Source: Halegenticoccus tardaugens
GTDB lineage: Archaea > Halobacteriota > Halobacteria > Halobacteriales > Haloferacaceae
DNA length: 64,000 nt
Reading direction: 5' to 3'
NCBI RefSeq assembly: GCF_004116405.1
Contig: NZ_SDIC01000002.1
Coordinates: 496,001 to 560,000, forward strand
A program made the position numbers and the translations under genes. Position 1 is the stretch's first letter; every line of letters begins with the position of its first letter. This document shows, piece by piece, positions 43,797 through 52,600 of this stretch. The notes under the pieces were generated by a model, which was not told the origin of the DNA, made no database searches, and worked only from the letters and a program-made list of their open reading frames with translations.

Positions 43797-44348
43797 ATGG
43801 TAGATATCAATTTCACGAACCTCCCTCCGCAACAGGGGTTCAAGGTAGACGTGCGTAAATTAGGCGGATACAGCCTCCATCCTGAAGGAGAAGAATACGA
43901 ACTCGCGGGTGACGAACCGCAATTCGATATCGTCACACGCCCATTCGGGTCGAACGAGTTCCACATTGCCTACATCGAAGGTGATCCTGGCGCCGCAATT
44001 CCGTGGCATACTCACACCCCGATTATGTACCAGACCTACATGCCGCTCGAAGGCCACGTAGAAGTCTCGTATAAAGATCATGACGGAGAGGCCCATAGCA
44101 TCGAAGCAGGCCCATTTGAGGTCGTTTACCTCCCAGCGGGCGCTCACAACAAAATAAAAGCCATTGGTGACGAGCGGCTGAAAATGTACGTAATCGAGCG
44201 CGAGACGCTTATCACGCGGGTCGAACACCTCGTTGGCGAAGCAAAGGGGATCTACGACCCAAAGTCGGATCCTGAGTACGGCCTCGAATTAGACACGCTG
44301 CGCGGGAACGTGCTTGAAGTGGACGAGGAAGCCGTTAAGGAGTACTGA
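43797..44348 (+). CDS. Cupin-domain protein, larger form
   Basis: A 183-residue protein with one cupin core (about 60-140): IPWHTHTPIMYQTYMPLEGHVEV supplies the two His and the Glu/Gln, and EVVYLPAGAHNKIKAIG the last His. N-terminal 55 and C-terminal 45 residues flank the barrel (GLELDTLRGNVLEVDEEAVKEY). It may be a metal-dependent dioxygenase or isomerase on an island substrate. It lies between the aldehyde dehydrogenase gene and a second small cupin. Confidence 0.82.
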   Translation: MVDINFTNLPPQQGFKVDVRKLGGYSLHPEGEEYELAGDEPQFDIVTRPFGSNEFHIAYIEGDPGAAIPWHTHTPIMYQTYMPLEGHVEVSYKDHDGEAHSIEAGPFEVVYLPAGAHNKIKAIGDERLKMYVIERETLITRVEHLVGEAKGIYDPKSDPEYGLELDTLRGNVLEVDEEAVKEY

Positions 44349-44409
44349 GCACGCTACGCTCTTTGCTACCATCGGATTTTTTATGAGTGTCGCCTCCCTG
44401 CATACTCTC

Positions 44410-44739
44410 ATGGATCTTACTCACTGGAGTAATCCGTTTAAAAAAGAAGAAGCGTATGAGGGCATCACTCGTCGAGTACTCTCGTTCGACGAGACGCTCA
44501 TGTTGGTTCACTACACGGTCGAGGAGGGGGCTGTCTTCCCTGCTCATACACACGATGAGACACACCAAGGGGTATTCGTTATTGAAGGACGCATTGAACT
44601 GTTCGGCGATCACGAAGCGACGCTGGAAGCCGGCGATACATTCGTCGTTGGTCCAGAGGTTGAACATGGAATCCGTGGTCTAGCGTCTAAGTCTACGCTG
44701 ATTGACTCCTTCACACCGCCTATTGAGGCATACAGGTAA
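44410..44739 (+). CDS. Small cupin-domain protein
   Basis: 109 residues from the ATG at 44410, with TATA ATTTTTTATG about 28-34 nt upstream. Motif 1 is FPAHTHDETHQGVFVIEGRIEL and motif 2 is GDTFVVGPEVEHGIRGLA. It is a minimal RmlC-like barrel and likely binds a single metal. It is the second of two adjacent cupin genes and has its own start signal. Confidence 0.82.
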   Translation: MDLTHWSNPFKKEEAYEGITRRVLSFDETLMLVHYTVEEGAVFPAHTHDETHQGVFVIEGRIELFGDHEATLEAGDTFVVGPEVEHGIRGLASKSTLIDSFTPPIEAYR

Positions 44740-44769
44740 AAGTCTGAGTGAGAGGCCAGTTCCTGATTG

Positions 44770-45714
44770 TTAGGTCCCTTCCTCTAGGTACCCTCGTTCA
44801 AGCCCTCCAACAAGACTCGTCACAGCGGCATTGCAGGGAACCTCGATATCCTCCTCTTTCGCAAATTTCACGATCGCACCATTCGCATCCCCAATCTCCG
44901 TTTTCCGTCCCGAGTTGACATCTTGAAGCATACTCGACCTGTGCTGTGGATTTTGCCGTCCGAGAGCTCGAACTTTCTCAAAGACATCGTCTGTCGGGAT
45001 GTCGATGCCACGAGATTCAGCGACTGCCAGTCCTTCCTCGACGAGTTCCTTCATTAGCGCAGCTATCAATTCGTCTGCTACCAATTCGCCGTTCGGCAGG
45101 CCTGTGAGCGCGGCAACCGGTTTGAATGCGATGCTCACGAGTTGCTTATCCCAGATGTGGGGGCGTGGATCGCTGACGGCGGTAACGTCGTTGAACCCTG
45201 CCCTCTCAAGACCTTCGGCAACCTGCCCCGTGAACAACTCATTCGGTCCTCCGACGACTGTCTCCCCTGTTCCGGTACGCTGGACGATTCCTGGTGAGAC
45301 TACCTTCGCACTCTGATAGGTTACTCCTGTGAGGATGCGATCGCCAGAAACAACCACTTCAAGCGTGCGTCGGAGCGTTAGACCATTCTGTAATGTCAAA
45401 ACGTACGTTTTTGGGCCTATACAGTCTTTATGTTGTTCCACTGCCGTTATCGTCTGATAAGATTTCACAAACACAAGCACGAGATCGGCAATGCCAACGT
45501 CGCTTGCCTCCGTCGTTACGTTGAGGTTATCTTGCCCAGGCCCGACAGAGAGCTCTTCACTCCCATCCATGCTACGGATTTGGACGCCCTCTTGTCTCAT
45601 CTTCTGCGTCACTGATTCGTCGTGGTGGAGCAACCAAACGGTCTCTCCACTGTCTGCGAGCATCCCACCGAACAACGTACCAAGTGCACCAGCACCTATA
45701 ATGGCGATTTGCAT
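44770..45714 (-). CDS. Ketopantoate-reductase (PanE/ApbA) family protein
   Basis: 314 residues from the ATG at 45714; the open frame runs further upstream to 45972 but is basic and unlike the family. The N-terminal NADPH loop is IIGAGALGTLFGG (4-16), and FVKSYQT near 85 is the family's substrate/cofactor lysine region. The C-terminal helical domain has SSMLQDVNSGRKTEIGDANG, the conserved end of PanE. The family reduces 2-oxo acids to hydroxyl acids. Haloarchaea often use several such reductases in catabolism, so pantothenate synthesis is not implied. Confidence 0.87.
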   Translation of the reverse strand: MQIAIIGAGALGTLFGGMLADSGETVWLLHHDESVTQKMRQEGVQIRSMDGSEELSVGPGQDNLNVTTEASDVGIADLVLVFVKSYQTITAVEQHKDCIGPKTYVLTLQNGLTLRRTLEVVVSGDRILTGVTYQSAKVVSPGIVQRTGTGETVVGGPNELFTGQVAEGLERAGFNDVTAVSDPRPHIWDKQLVSIAFKPVAALTGLPNGELVADELIAALMKELVEEGLAVAESRGIDIPTDDVFEKVRALGRQNPQHRSSMLQDVNSGRKTEIGDANGAIVKFAKEEDIEVPCNAAVTSLVGGLERGYLEEGT

Positions 45715-45811
45715 ATTGTTTCCAAGAAGTGAGGTATCGTATATGTTGCGACAGGGGAGAATCCAGCCGAACGTCGCCTGCACAGCTCCTTCCTCCCTCA
45801 CTCGCGTGGCC

Positions 45812-47086
45812 TTACTCAAGAATATCTTCGAATACCGGTGTGAGTGCTTGCCTGAACACGTCGGGGTTCTCGATCTGGGGGAAGTGGCCGACGCCCTCCA
45901 TGATGTCGAGGTATGCACCGTCGACTTTCTCCGCGGTCCGACGCGTCTCCTGGGGAGTAGTCGAAAAGTCATACTCCCCAGTTAGGAAGTAGACGCCGCA
46001 CTCGTCGGTATTGACGGTCTTTATCTCTTCGCGGATGTCCATGGTTCCACTATATGGGAGGTCACCGACATAGACATCGGTGCCACCCTGACTGTAAATC
46101 CACCACGATTCACGCTTGTTTCGTTCTGGACTTTGAGGCGCCTGTAGCGCGTAGGTCCACTCTGGACGGACGACTTCTTGATTGATGTCCGGACGGGACA
46201 GGTAGCCGAAGTCCCGTGATCGCGGACGGTGGTCTGCTCCTTCAACGCTTATTACCGCCTCGAGTTCGTCGGGGTATTCAATGGCGAGTTCAAGGACGAC
46301 CTTCGCTGCCATCGAACAACCCATGAGGATTGGCGAATCGAGACCGAGCGTTCTTACGAACGTCATGATGAAGTCTTTGAAGAACGGACCAGTGAGCGTA
46401 TAGTCCTTGATCCACCACTCTCTTGATAGAGGGGGATAGGAGTTACCATGCCATGGCATATCGAACGCGTAGATCGTCAAATCATCGTGGAGGCTGGCGT
46501 CGTTTAGCAAATGACGCCATTGACGGACATCGCCGCTGGCTGTGTGCAGGCAGACAAGGGGAATATCGCCGTCTCCAGCGACTTCGTAGTGAGTCCGGTA
46601 GGTTTCATCGTGGACATCAAGCCAGACGTAGCGCCCGGTGATTGGCTCGTGGGTCCCATGTGGTGGGAGCGATGCCTCCTCTTTGGGACTATCTGATTCG
46701 CCGTTTCGAACGCGTCTAAATACGGTGAACAGTCGCTTTATTGCGGAGGTGTGTCGGAGCGCGAGCGGCAGGTCGCCCTCGATGTTGAGATCTCCAGCCT
46801 CTAGCCAGGTCGCAAGGGGGTCGTGGTACAGCGGAGGTGGCGTCTCGTCGAGCATCTTTTCCCAGGTTTCAACCGAGGCACGTATCGCGATGTCCCAGGC
46901 CGTGAACCGGGGGTCAATCTCGCGAAGGTCGATGGATCCACCCGTAGCATCGACAATGTATTGATCGTCACCGAATTCCAATAACAACGTCGCGTTGAAG
47001 TGCTTGCTAAGTCGGGCGAATTGATTGTCGTCATTTACTGCGTCGCAGGCCGTTGCGAACCACTCGTTATCGAGGGGCGTTAGCAT
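45812..47086 (-). CDS. Alpha/beta hydrolase with N-terminal SCP2-like domain
   Basis: 424 residues from the ATG at 47086 (a GTG lies 18 nt upstream). Residues 20-125 resemble a sterol-carrier-protein-2-like lipid-binding domain (FNATLLLEFGDDQYIVDA, ending in a helical LALRHTSAIKRLF). Residues 165-424 are an alpha/beta hydrolase: LHTASGDVRQW oxyanion side, nucleophile S258 in GCSMA (usual pattern G-x-S-x-G, here the last Gly is Ala), GEYDFS Asp, and GVGHFPQIE His. It may hydrolyse an ester, or a C-C bond in a ring-cleavage product. The fusion is uncommon. Confidence 0.78.
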   Translation of the reverse strand: MLTPLDNEWFATACDAVNDDNQFARLSKHFNATLLLEFGDDQYIVDATGGSIDLREIDPRFTAWDIAIRASVETWEKMLDETPPPLYHDPLATWLEAGDLNIEGDLPLALRHTSAIKRLFTVFRRVRNGESDSPKEEASLPPHGTHEPITGRYVWLDVHDETYRTHYEVAGDGDIPLVCLHTASGDVRQWRHLLNDASLHDDLTIYAFDMPWHGNSYPPLSREWWIKDYTLTGPFFKDFIMTFVRTLGLDSPILMGCSMAAKVVLELAIEYPDELEAVISVEGADHRPRSRDFGYLSRPDINQEVVRPEWTYALQAPQSPERNKRESWWIYSQGGTDVYVGDLPYSGTMDIREEIKTVNTDECGVYFLTGEYDFSTTPQETRRTAEKVDGAYLDIMEGVGHFPQIENPDVFRQALTPVFEDILE

Positions 47087-47251
47087 GTGACTCGAAGATT
47101 CCACCCTGGCGTATTAAAGAATTCGTCACTCCGGAGTGAGTACCGTGACCAAACGTACCACCTGACCCCATGTATGGGGTGCAAAAAAGTGTGTGCGACC
47201 GCCGCGTACACGAGACGAAGAACTAATGACGAGTCTCATCGTTGCTTCCGT

Positions 47252-47629
47252 ATGGTTCGTCCATACCGTGCCGATAAGGTTCCGTCAGTCTACAACATCT
47301 CCAAGATGCCCGTCCACGAGCGGAGCAAGGGCGTATCGCAGCGTTATTTTCGCGGGATCGATACGTTGATCGGATTCACAACGATCACCTCGGAAAAGAC
47401 GGCCGAGCCTCACTCCCATCCGTGGGAACAGATCAACTTCGTTCTTGAGGGGGAGGGGGAGTTCCGGATCGGCGACGAGACTGTTTCAGTAACCGAGGGC
47501 GATGTGTTTCTCGTCCCTCCGAACGTCCCCCACTGTGCAGAACCACCCGAGGAGTCATGTACCGTCATGTTCGTTGGCCCGCTCCGTGAGGACTATGCCG
47601 ACCTTACGGACTATCAGTCGGAGTTTTAA
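47252..47629 (+). CDS. Cupin-domain protein
   Basis: 125 residues from the ATG at 47252; the upstream frame is not homologous. The metal site is formed by EPHSHPWEQINFVLEGEGEFRI and GDVFLVPPNVPHCAEPPEE (His-x-His, Glu, His). A typical quercetinase/gentisate-type fold, but too short to assign. It converges on the acyl-CoA ligase gene (11-nt gap), and is the fourth small cupin in the island. Confidence 0.84.
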   Translation: MVRPYRADKVPSVYNISKMPVHERSKGVSQRYFRGIDTLIGFTTITSEKTAEPHSHPWEQINFVLEGEGEFRIGDETVSVTEGDVFLVPPNVPHCAEPPEESCTVMFVGPLREDYADLTDYQSEF

Positions 47630-47640
47630 GACGCACTCTG

Positions 47641-49251
47641 TCAATTGATTTGCCGTTCAGCACCCTCCCAGTATGCATCTCGAAGCTCCTTCTTGTCGAC
47701 TTTGCTGTATGGCGTCTTCGGAAACGACTCAAGGAAGTCGACGCTCTTTGGCTTCTTGTAGCGGGAGAGCCGCTCGTCTGCGTACGAGATGACAGAGGCC
47801 TCGTCGACGCTGTGTCCGTCCTTGGGGATGACGAGAGCCTTTACAGCTTCTCCCCAATCATCGTCCGGAACGCCGATGACAACGACATCTCGTACCGCGG
47901 GGTGGTCCGCCAATACGTCTTCAACCTCATTGGTGTAGACGTTCATTCCACCGGTCACGACTACGTCGCTCATTCGGTCGAGTAACGTCACATACCCCTG
48001 TTCATCCTGCTTTCCGATGTCGCCCGTCCGCACCCACTTGCCGGCTAACGTCTCTCGCGTCATCTCTGGCCGCTCAAAATATTCTTCCATTACATACGGG
48101 GCGGTTGCTAGAATTTCGCCCGGACTTCCTGGGGTTTGTGGTTCCCCGGTATCCGGATCTACGATTTTCACATCTGCCATGAGACACGGCTGACCGGCCG
48201 AGGAAAGACGCTCTTCTTCGTCGTGCCTGATGGCGGTCTTATGTTCTTCTTTCCCGAGAGTAGTGATGAGATTTGGAATCTCGGTCTGGCCGTAAAATTG
48301 CTTGAAGATTGGGCCCAATCGGTCGAGCCCTTCTGTGAGTCGAGCCGGTGTCATGGGTGCTGCACCGTATACAACCGTCTCAAGTGTGGAGAGATCGCGT
48401 GACTCGATTTCAGGATGATCGAGCAATCGATAGATCATTGTCGGTACCATGAATGTCCAGGTAATCCTATGCTGCTCAATATCGTTGAGGATCTGATCCA
48501 TGTCAAATCCGGATCGCACAACTGAGGTCGCCCCTATGAGAAGCGAGCTCCGAAAGAAGGAGCCCGCCGAATGTGGAAGTGGGGTGGTGAAGAGTAGGCG
48601 ATCGTCTTCAGAGATATCGAGCTCAGCGAGAGCAGAATAGTACAGCATTGCCCGACTTCGATGGGTGTGTAATACGCCCTTTGGATTCCCAGTTGTTCCG
48701 CCTGTGTATGCGTGGAATACAACGTCGTCTGGCGAGACATCTACGTCTGGAGGGACGTCTTCGGTGTATCCTCTGTAGAATTCATCGAGTGCGACGAACC
48801 TGTTCGGTTGGTCTTCCACGTCGTCGTTAACGCAGACGACGGTCTCAAGATGTTCGAGCGAGGAGGCAAGCTGCGAGATAATCTCGACAAAGTCTGGGCC
48901 GCAGATGAGGATGTTCGCACGCGAGTCGTTGAGAATATATTCAATCTCATCTCGCTCGAGCATGCTATTCAAGAGCACCTTTGTCATGCCAGCCTTCGTG
49001 ACCGCAAGTTCAGATATGACGTATTCCGGTCTATTTTCCATCAAAATAGCAACGCGCTTCTCTTCTTCCTTCCCTTCGTATTTGGCAACCAGCGCGTTCG
49101 CGAGAGCGTTCGACTGCTGGTCGAGCACCCCATAGGAAAGGTGGATTTCGTCGAAGATGACCGCGGTCCGGTGTTGATATTTGCGCAAGCTCTTTTCAAA
49201 GAGTTCTTTCAGGTTGAACGCACCGTCGGCTCGTGATAAGGGGGCAATCAT
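47641..49251 (-). CDS. AMP-forming acyl-CoA synthetase
   Basis: A 536-residue adenylating enzyme. It has the P-loop YTGGTTGNPKGVLHTH (about 170-185), the QFYGQTE motif near 317, VRTGDIG near 404 and the catalytic lysine region TPYSKVDKKELR at the C-terminus. It activates a carboxylate to its CoA thioester. The overall length matches fatty-acid/aromatic-acid CoA ligases. The island encodes an acyl-CoA dehydrogenase and thiolase that could process the product. Confidence 0.92.
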   Translation of the reverse strand: MIAPLSRADGAFNLKELFEKSLRKYQHRTAVIFDEIHLSYGVLDQQSNALANALVAKYEGKEEEKRVAILMENRPEYVISELAVTKAGMTKVLLNSMLERDEIEYILNDSRANILICGPDFVEIISQLASSLEHLETVVCVNDDVEDQPNRFVALDEFYRGYTEDVPPDVDVSPDDVVFHAYTGGTTGNPKGVLHTHRSRAMLYYSALAELDISEDDRLLFTTPLPHSAGSFFRSSLLIGATSVVRSGFDMDQILNDIEQHRITWTFMVPTMIYRLLDHPEIESRDLSTLETVVYGAAPMTPARLTEGLDRLGPIFKQFYGQTEIPNLITTLGKEEHKTAIRHDEEERLSSAGQPCLMADVKIVDPDTGEPQTPGSPGEILATAPYVMEEYFERPEMTRETLAGKWVRTGDIGKQDEQGYVTLLDRMSDVVVTGGMNVYTNEVEDVLADHPAVRDVVVIGVPDDDWGEAVKALVIPKDGHSVDEASVISYADERLSRYKKPKSVDFLESFPKTPYSKVDKKELRDAYWEGAERQIN

Positions 49252-49327
49252 GGTAACTGTGAAAGTGGTGTAGCAGTGGTTCGCCTATATTCTATTGTAC
49301 TTTTCGGTGAATTCAGCAAACCCACCG

Positions 49328-49819
49328 TCAAGCAAGCGTTTCAACCTTTTCGCCGATAGTCGCCACCAGTTCTGTGTAGTCTGGGCGCTCATCGTTGCAC
49401 CGGACCCATCGATATTGAATTGTCCCGTCGGCGATGACGAACACGCTACGTCGTGCGACACCGCGAACACCATACAACTCCTCACGAATAGTTCCGTACG
49501 CCTCAATTACATTCTGTTCGAAGTCACTCAAGAGGGCGAAATTCAGCCCCAGCTGCTGGATAAAGATGTTCTGCGCAGGCGGAAGATCTACGCTGATCCC
49601 ATATACCTTGGCGTTACATTCGTTGAAGCGCCTCATCGAGTCTCTAAATGAGCACAATTCCTCGGTGCAGCCACCAGTGAATGCGGCTGGAAAAAACGCT
49701 AAGACGACTATGCCCTCGTCTATCACTTCCGCGAGGTGGAACTCACTCACGTCGTTGTATGCGTTACCGCAAGCCATGGGGACCGTAAAGTCCGGTGGTT
49801 CATCGCCTATCTCAAGCAT
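49328..49819 (-). CDS. Peroxiredoxin (AhpE/PRX-like)
   Basis: The 163-residue thioredoxin-fold protein has the peroxidatic cysteine C51 in PAAFTGGCTEELC, with the Thr three residues earlier as in the family (PxxxTxxC). C56 may be the resolving Cys. The SVFVIADGTIQYRW strand follows the YGTIREELYGV region. It reduces H2O2 or organic peroxides, likely those produced by the flavin enzymes here. It lies between the acyl-CoA ligase and LLM genes on the same strand. Confidence 0.9.
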   Translation of the reverse strand: MLEIGDEPPDFTVPMACGNAYNDVSEFHLAEVIDEGIVVLAFFPAAFTGGCTEELCSFRDSMRRFNECNAKVYGISVDLPPAQNIFIQQLGLNFALLSDFEQNVIEAYGTIREELYGVRGVARRSVFVIADGTIQYRWVRCNDERPDYTELVATIGEKVETLA

Positions 49820-49891
49820 GTGTTGATTCAGGGTTTCAGTCGGTATAAGACCGTGTGCTTCGAGTAGATGTTTCGTTTCGATCCTTGCTGG

Positions 49892-50860
49892 CTATGAGAA
49901 CTGGGCGAGGATGTGGTCGTTCCAGAGCTCCAGTTGCCGATCAAGTTCACGAGGTTCATTGGCGGCGGGGTGGAGGATGACCTGATCGGTACCCGCGGCC
50001 TCGTACTCACGCAGCCGTTCAACAATCTCGTCGATCGTCCCCATTGGATGGTACTTCTCCGCCCACTCAACGCCGCGTTGAGGCGTCAAGAAATCTGCAA
50101 ACGCTTTGCGTTGCTTTTCCCGTACTATGTCTCCATCATCTCCAGGCACGACGTGGATGTGTTGGAGAGCAACGCGGTCTGTGGCACTCGGGTTCCCACC
50201 ATTCTCTGCGATGTATGTGGAGATCTCTGCCCAGTCTTTCTCTACGGAGGCACTTGAGGACGCAACCCAACCGTCAAGGGTGTTGATACGCTCTTTCACC
50301 GCCCGTGAAACCTTCCACTCCCCATCACGTTCTCGCCCTCCGCCAGCTGAGAGGATCCGTGGAGACCGCGACGACTTCGGTTCGATGCGGAGATTCTTGA
50401 CTTGATAGAACTCACCATCAAACGTGACTTCATCCTCGTTCAATAGTCGGTACAACAGCGTGAGTGCCTCAGTAAATCGCCGGTGTCGCTCCTTGTAGGG
50501 AACGCCGACCGCGTTGTACTCCTTCTCAATGTACCCTTGACCCAGTCCGAGCGTTAGCCGCTGTTCGGAAAAGTACTGAATCGTGGCGGCGCGTTTGGCA
50601 ACGAGGACCGGATGACGCATCGGAAGGATGAGAATGCTCGTGCCGAGGTTGATACGCTTTGTCTCTCCTGTGAGCGTCGCGAGCGTCGTAAGTGGATCGT
50701 GGAACGATGTCTTGTACGAAGGCGGGCGCGTCAAATGTTCAAGTGCCCACGCTCCGTCGAATCCGTACTCTTCGGCCTTTTTCACAAACCGCACTGCGCG
50801 GTCCGGGGGGATGCGGTACTGGTCGGTCGCCTTGGCTGGAATGCCGACTCCCAACTTCAT
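49892..50860 (-). CDS. F420-dependent LLM-class oxidoreductase (TIGR03619-like)
   Basis: A 322-residue (beta/alpha)8 protein: MKLGVGIPAKATDQYRIPP, AEEYGFDGAWALEHLTR, INLGTSILILPMRHPVLVAKRAATI, and QRLTLGLGQGYIEKEY. This last phrase marks the F420-linked branch. It catalyses a hydride transfer or oxygenation. The gene is followed by peroxiredoxin and acyl-CoA ligase genes on the same strand. Confidence 0.88.
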   Translation of the reverse strand: MKLGVGIPAKATDQYRIPPDRAVRFVKKAEEYGFDGAWALEHLTRPPSYKTSFHDPLTTLATLTGETKRINLGTSILILPMRHPVLVAKRAATIQYFSEQRLTLGLGQGYIEKEYNAVGVPYKERHRRFTEALTLLYRLLNEDEVTFDGEFYQVKNLRIEPKSSRSPRILSAGGGRERDGEWKVSRAVKERINTLDGWVASSSASVEKDWAEISTYIAENGGNPSATDRVALQHIHVVPGDDGDIVREKQRKAFADFLTPQRGVEWAEKYHPMGTIDEIVERLREYEAAGTDQVILHPAANEPRELDRQLELWNDHILAQFS

Positions 50861-50991
50861 ACCTATGTCACTGAAGAGAACCCTCTTAAACTGTCGGATC
50901 CCGCCGATTCTCGTCTTGTTGAGTCCTCCTTACAGTCAATGAGAAAGCAACCAGCGCGAAACTCTGTATCTCTATGTTCGACCATGGAAAA

Positions 50992-51000
50992 CTTTATATT
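50992..51000 (+). promoter_or_regulatory. TATA element of the first IclR gene
   Basis: CTTTATATT is centred about 32 nt before the ATG at 51028, consistent with a leaderless or very short leader mRNA. Confidence 0.5.
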
Positions 51001-51027
51001 TGAACACCCAGACTAGCCCCACGAACA

Positions 51028-51819
51028 ATGATGAAGGATGATGAGCGCTCTCGGACGAATGGAAAAAAGCGAGATACTATCAAATCCGTCGAAACGACGT
51101 TCACTATCGTCGAATCACTAAAAGCACGTAACGGTGCTCGGGTAACGCAGATCGCCGCCGATACCGGGCTCTCGAAGGGGACAGTTCACAAGCACCTAAC
51201 TACTCTTATGCGACTCGGCTTCGTAGCGAAGGAAGGCGATATCTACCGCGTTGGATTCCGTTTCCTTGATCTCGGAGGATTCGTCCGAAGTCAGGTCCCA
51301 GCTTACCGTATCATCAAGGAGAAAACACGAGAACTTGCTGAAGAGACGAACGAAATAGCGTTCTTCACCACCGAGGAGAACGGACGGCCCGTTATCCTCT
51401 TCCGTGAAGTCGGACAACAGGGTGTTCCCACCCGGTCGCGGGTTGGTCAACGGTTGTATATGCACCAAATCGCCGCGGGAAAAGCGATCCTAGCGGAGTA
51501 TCCTCACGAGCGTGTACGGGAAATCATTGACCAGCACGGTTTGCCGAAGGCGACCGAGAATACAATCTCCGATGAAGAACGCCTTTTTGAGGAATTAGAA
51601 AGAATTCGTGAACAGGGATTCGCCTTGAGCATTGAGGAGGCAACGATTGGCCTCCAAGCTGCCGCTGTAACCGTGTCTGACCCCAAGGGAGACGTGTTGG
51701 GTGCCTGTGCGGTTGGTGGCCCCGTTCACAGGATGGATGGTGAATACTTCGAGATCGAAATCCCGGGTTTGCTTCGAAGCATCGCTAACGAACTTGAGCT
51801 CAGCATTGCATACGCGTAA
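51028..51819 (+). CDS. IclR-family transcription regulator
   Basis: 263 residues. The winged helix (22-75) reads FTIVESLKARNGARVTQIAADTGLSKGTVHKHLTTL in helices, then a wing FVAKEGDIYRVGF. The C-terminal effector domain (90-255) has the IclR GKAILAEYP motif and the RIREQGFALS and GLQAAAVTVSDPKGDVLG region that binds a small acid or aromatic ligand. Such regulators act on nearby catabolic operons; the LLM-peroxiredoxin-ligase genes are the nearest candidates. Two start ATGs are adjacent. Confidence 0.93.
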   Translation: MMKDDERSRTNGKKRDTIKSVETTFTIVESLKARNGARVTQIAADTGLSKGTVHKHLTTLMRLGFVAKEGDIYRVGFRFLDLGGFVRSQVPAYRIIKEKTRELAEETNEIAFFTTEENGRPVILFREVGQQGVPTRSRVGQRLYMHQIAAGKAILAEYPHERVREIIDQHGLPKATENTISDEERLFEELERIREQGFALSIEEATIGLQAAAVTVSDPKGDVLGACAVGGPVHRMDGEYFEIEIPGLLRSIANELELSIAYA

Positions 51820-52600
51820 CTCGCCCAAGTCTCTAATTGCCTAGAAATCTGGAACTCACACTCTCAAACCGAATGCACATGAGTACCGTTTCTGCTTCGT
51901 TCGAGCGTTGCCGATACCAACTCATATTACCATTACAGACCTAACTTTGTAATCTCTTGCTGACTAAGCGTTCGATCTAGTGAACGAGTAATGATAACAT
52001 GATCGAAGCAGGCTCGTGCCTCTCGGTTAGGCTTTTGCTCCAGCGGTAACTTGTAGTAATTCTTAATCCTGATTGAATATTATGAATGTGACGTATTTTC
52101 TCTGTCGAGAGGTCTCGGATTCTCACCTTCGTTCTCGCACTCAACAATTCAGTACCTGAAACCCCGTTTACTATTAGTGAACGGGATCCTATCATTTTTT
52201 CAAACAAATGTATTACTGTCATGGCTTGAGGGACAATGTCTAGGTAAGGAGTAAGCAGGTCGAAGAGCTAGTTGTTCTGCTGCTTGTAGACATGCTCAAA
52301 GAGAGTTTAGAACAGCTTCGCTTGAATGTTGGCAGCGTAAGCAGACGGCGAACGCCCTAACGGGCGTCGCCGTCCGCTCGGTCTCCTAAGATTCTTTTAA
52401 ATCCGCATCGCAGCTTTCGCTGAGCAAACAAATGAGCATTCGAGCCAATTTACTCAACGACTTGTTCGTTCCTCAAGCTGACTCAACTAAACAGTGGCTT
52501 TACCAACCCACTATCGCGTCGGACTACATATCGGAACATAATCCTCCCAAAAATAACTATTTATCTGATAGTCACAATATTGAACTTAATAAAGAATTTT
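51820..52600. other. Gene-poor stretch with a strong hairpin
   Basis: No convincing gene lies here. At 52344-52374 GACGGCGA-CGCCC pairs with GGGCG-TCGCCGTC around a TAAC loop (13 bp with one bulge). It is followed by a low-GC frame from 52432 that runs into the next IclR gene on the opposite strand and that I reject. The hairpin may be a mobile-element end or a terminator; I cannot tell. Confidence 0.5.

Noticed and set aside
45715..45972. 86-residue extension before the ketopantoate-reductase-like start
   Set aside because: It is unlike the family; the NADPH loop must be at the extreme N-terminus, so the ATG at 45714 is chosen.
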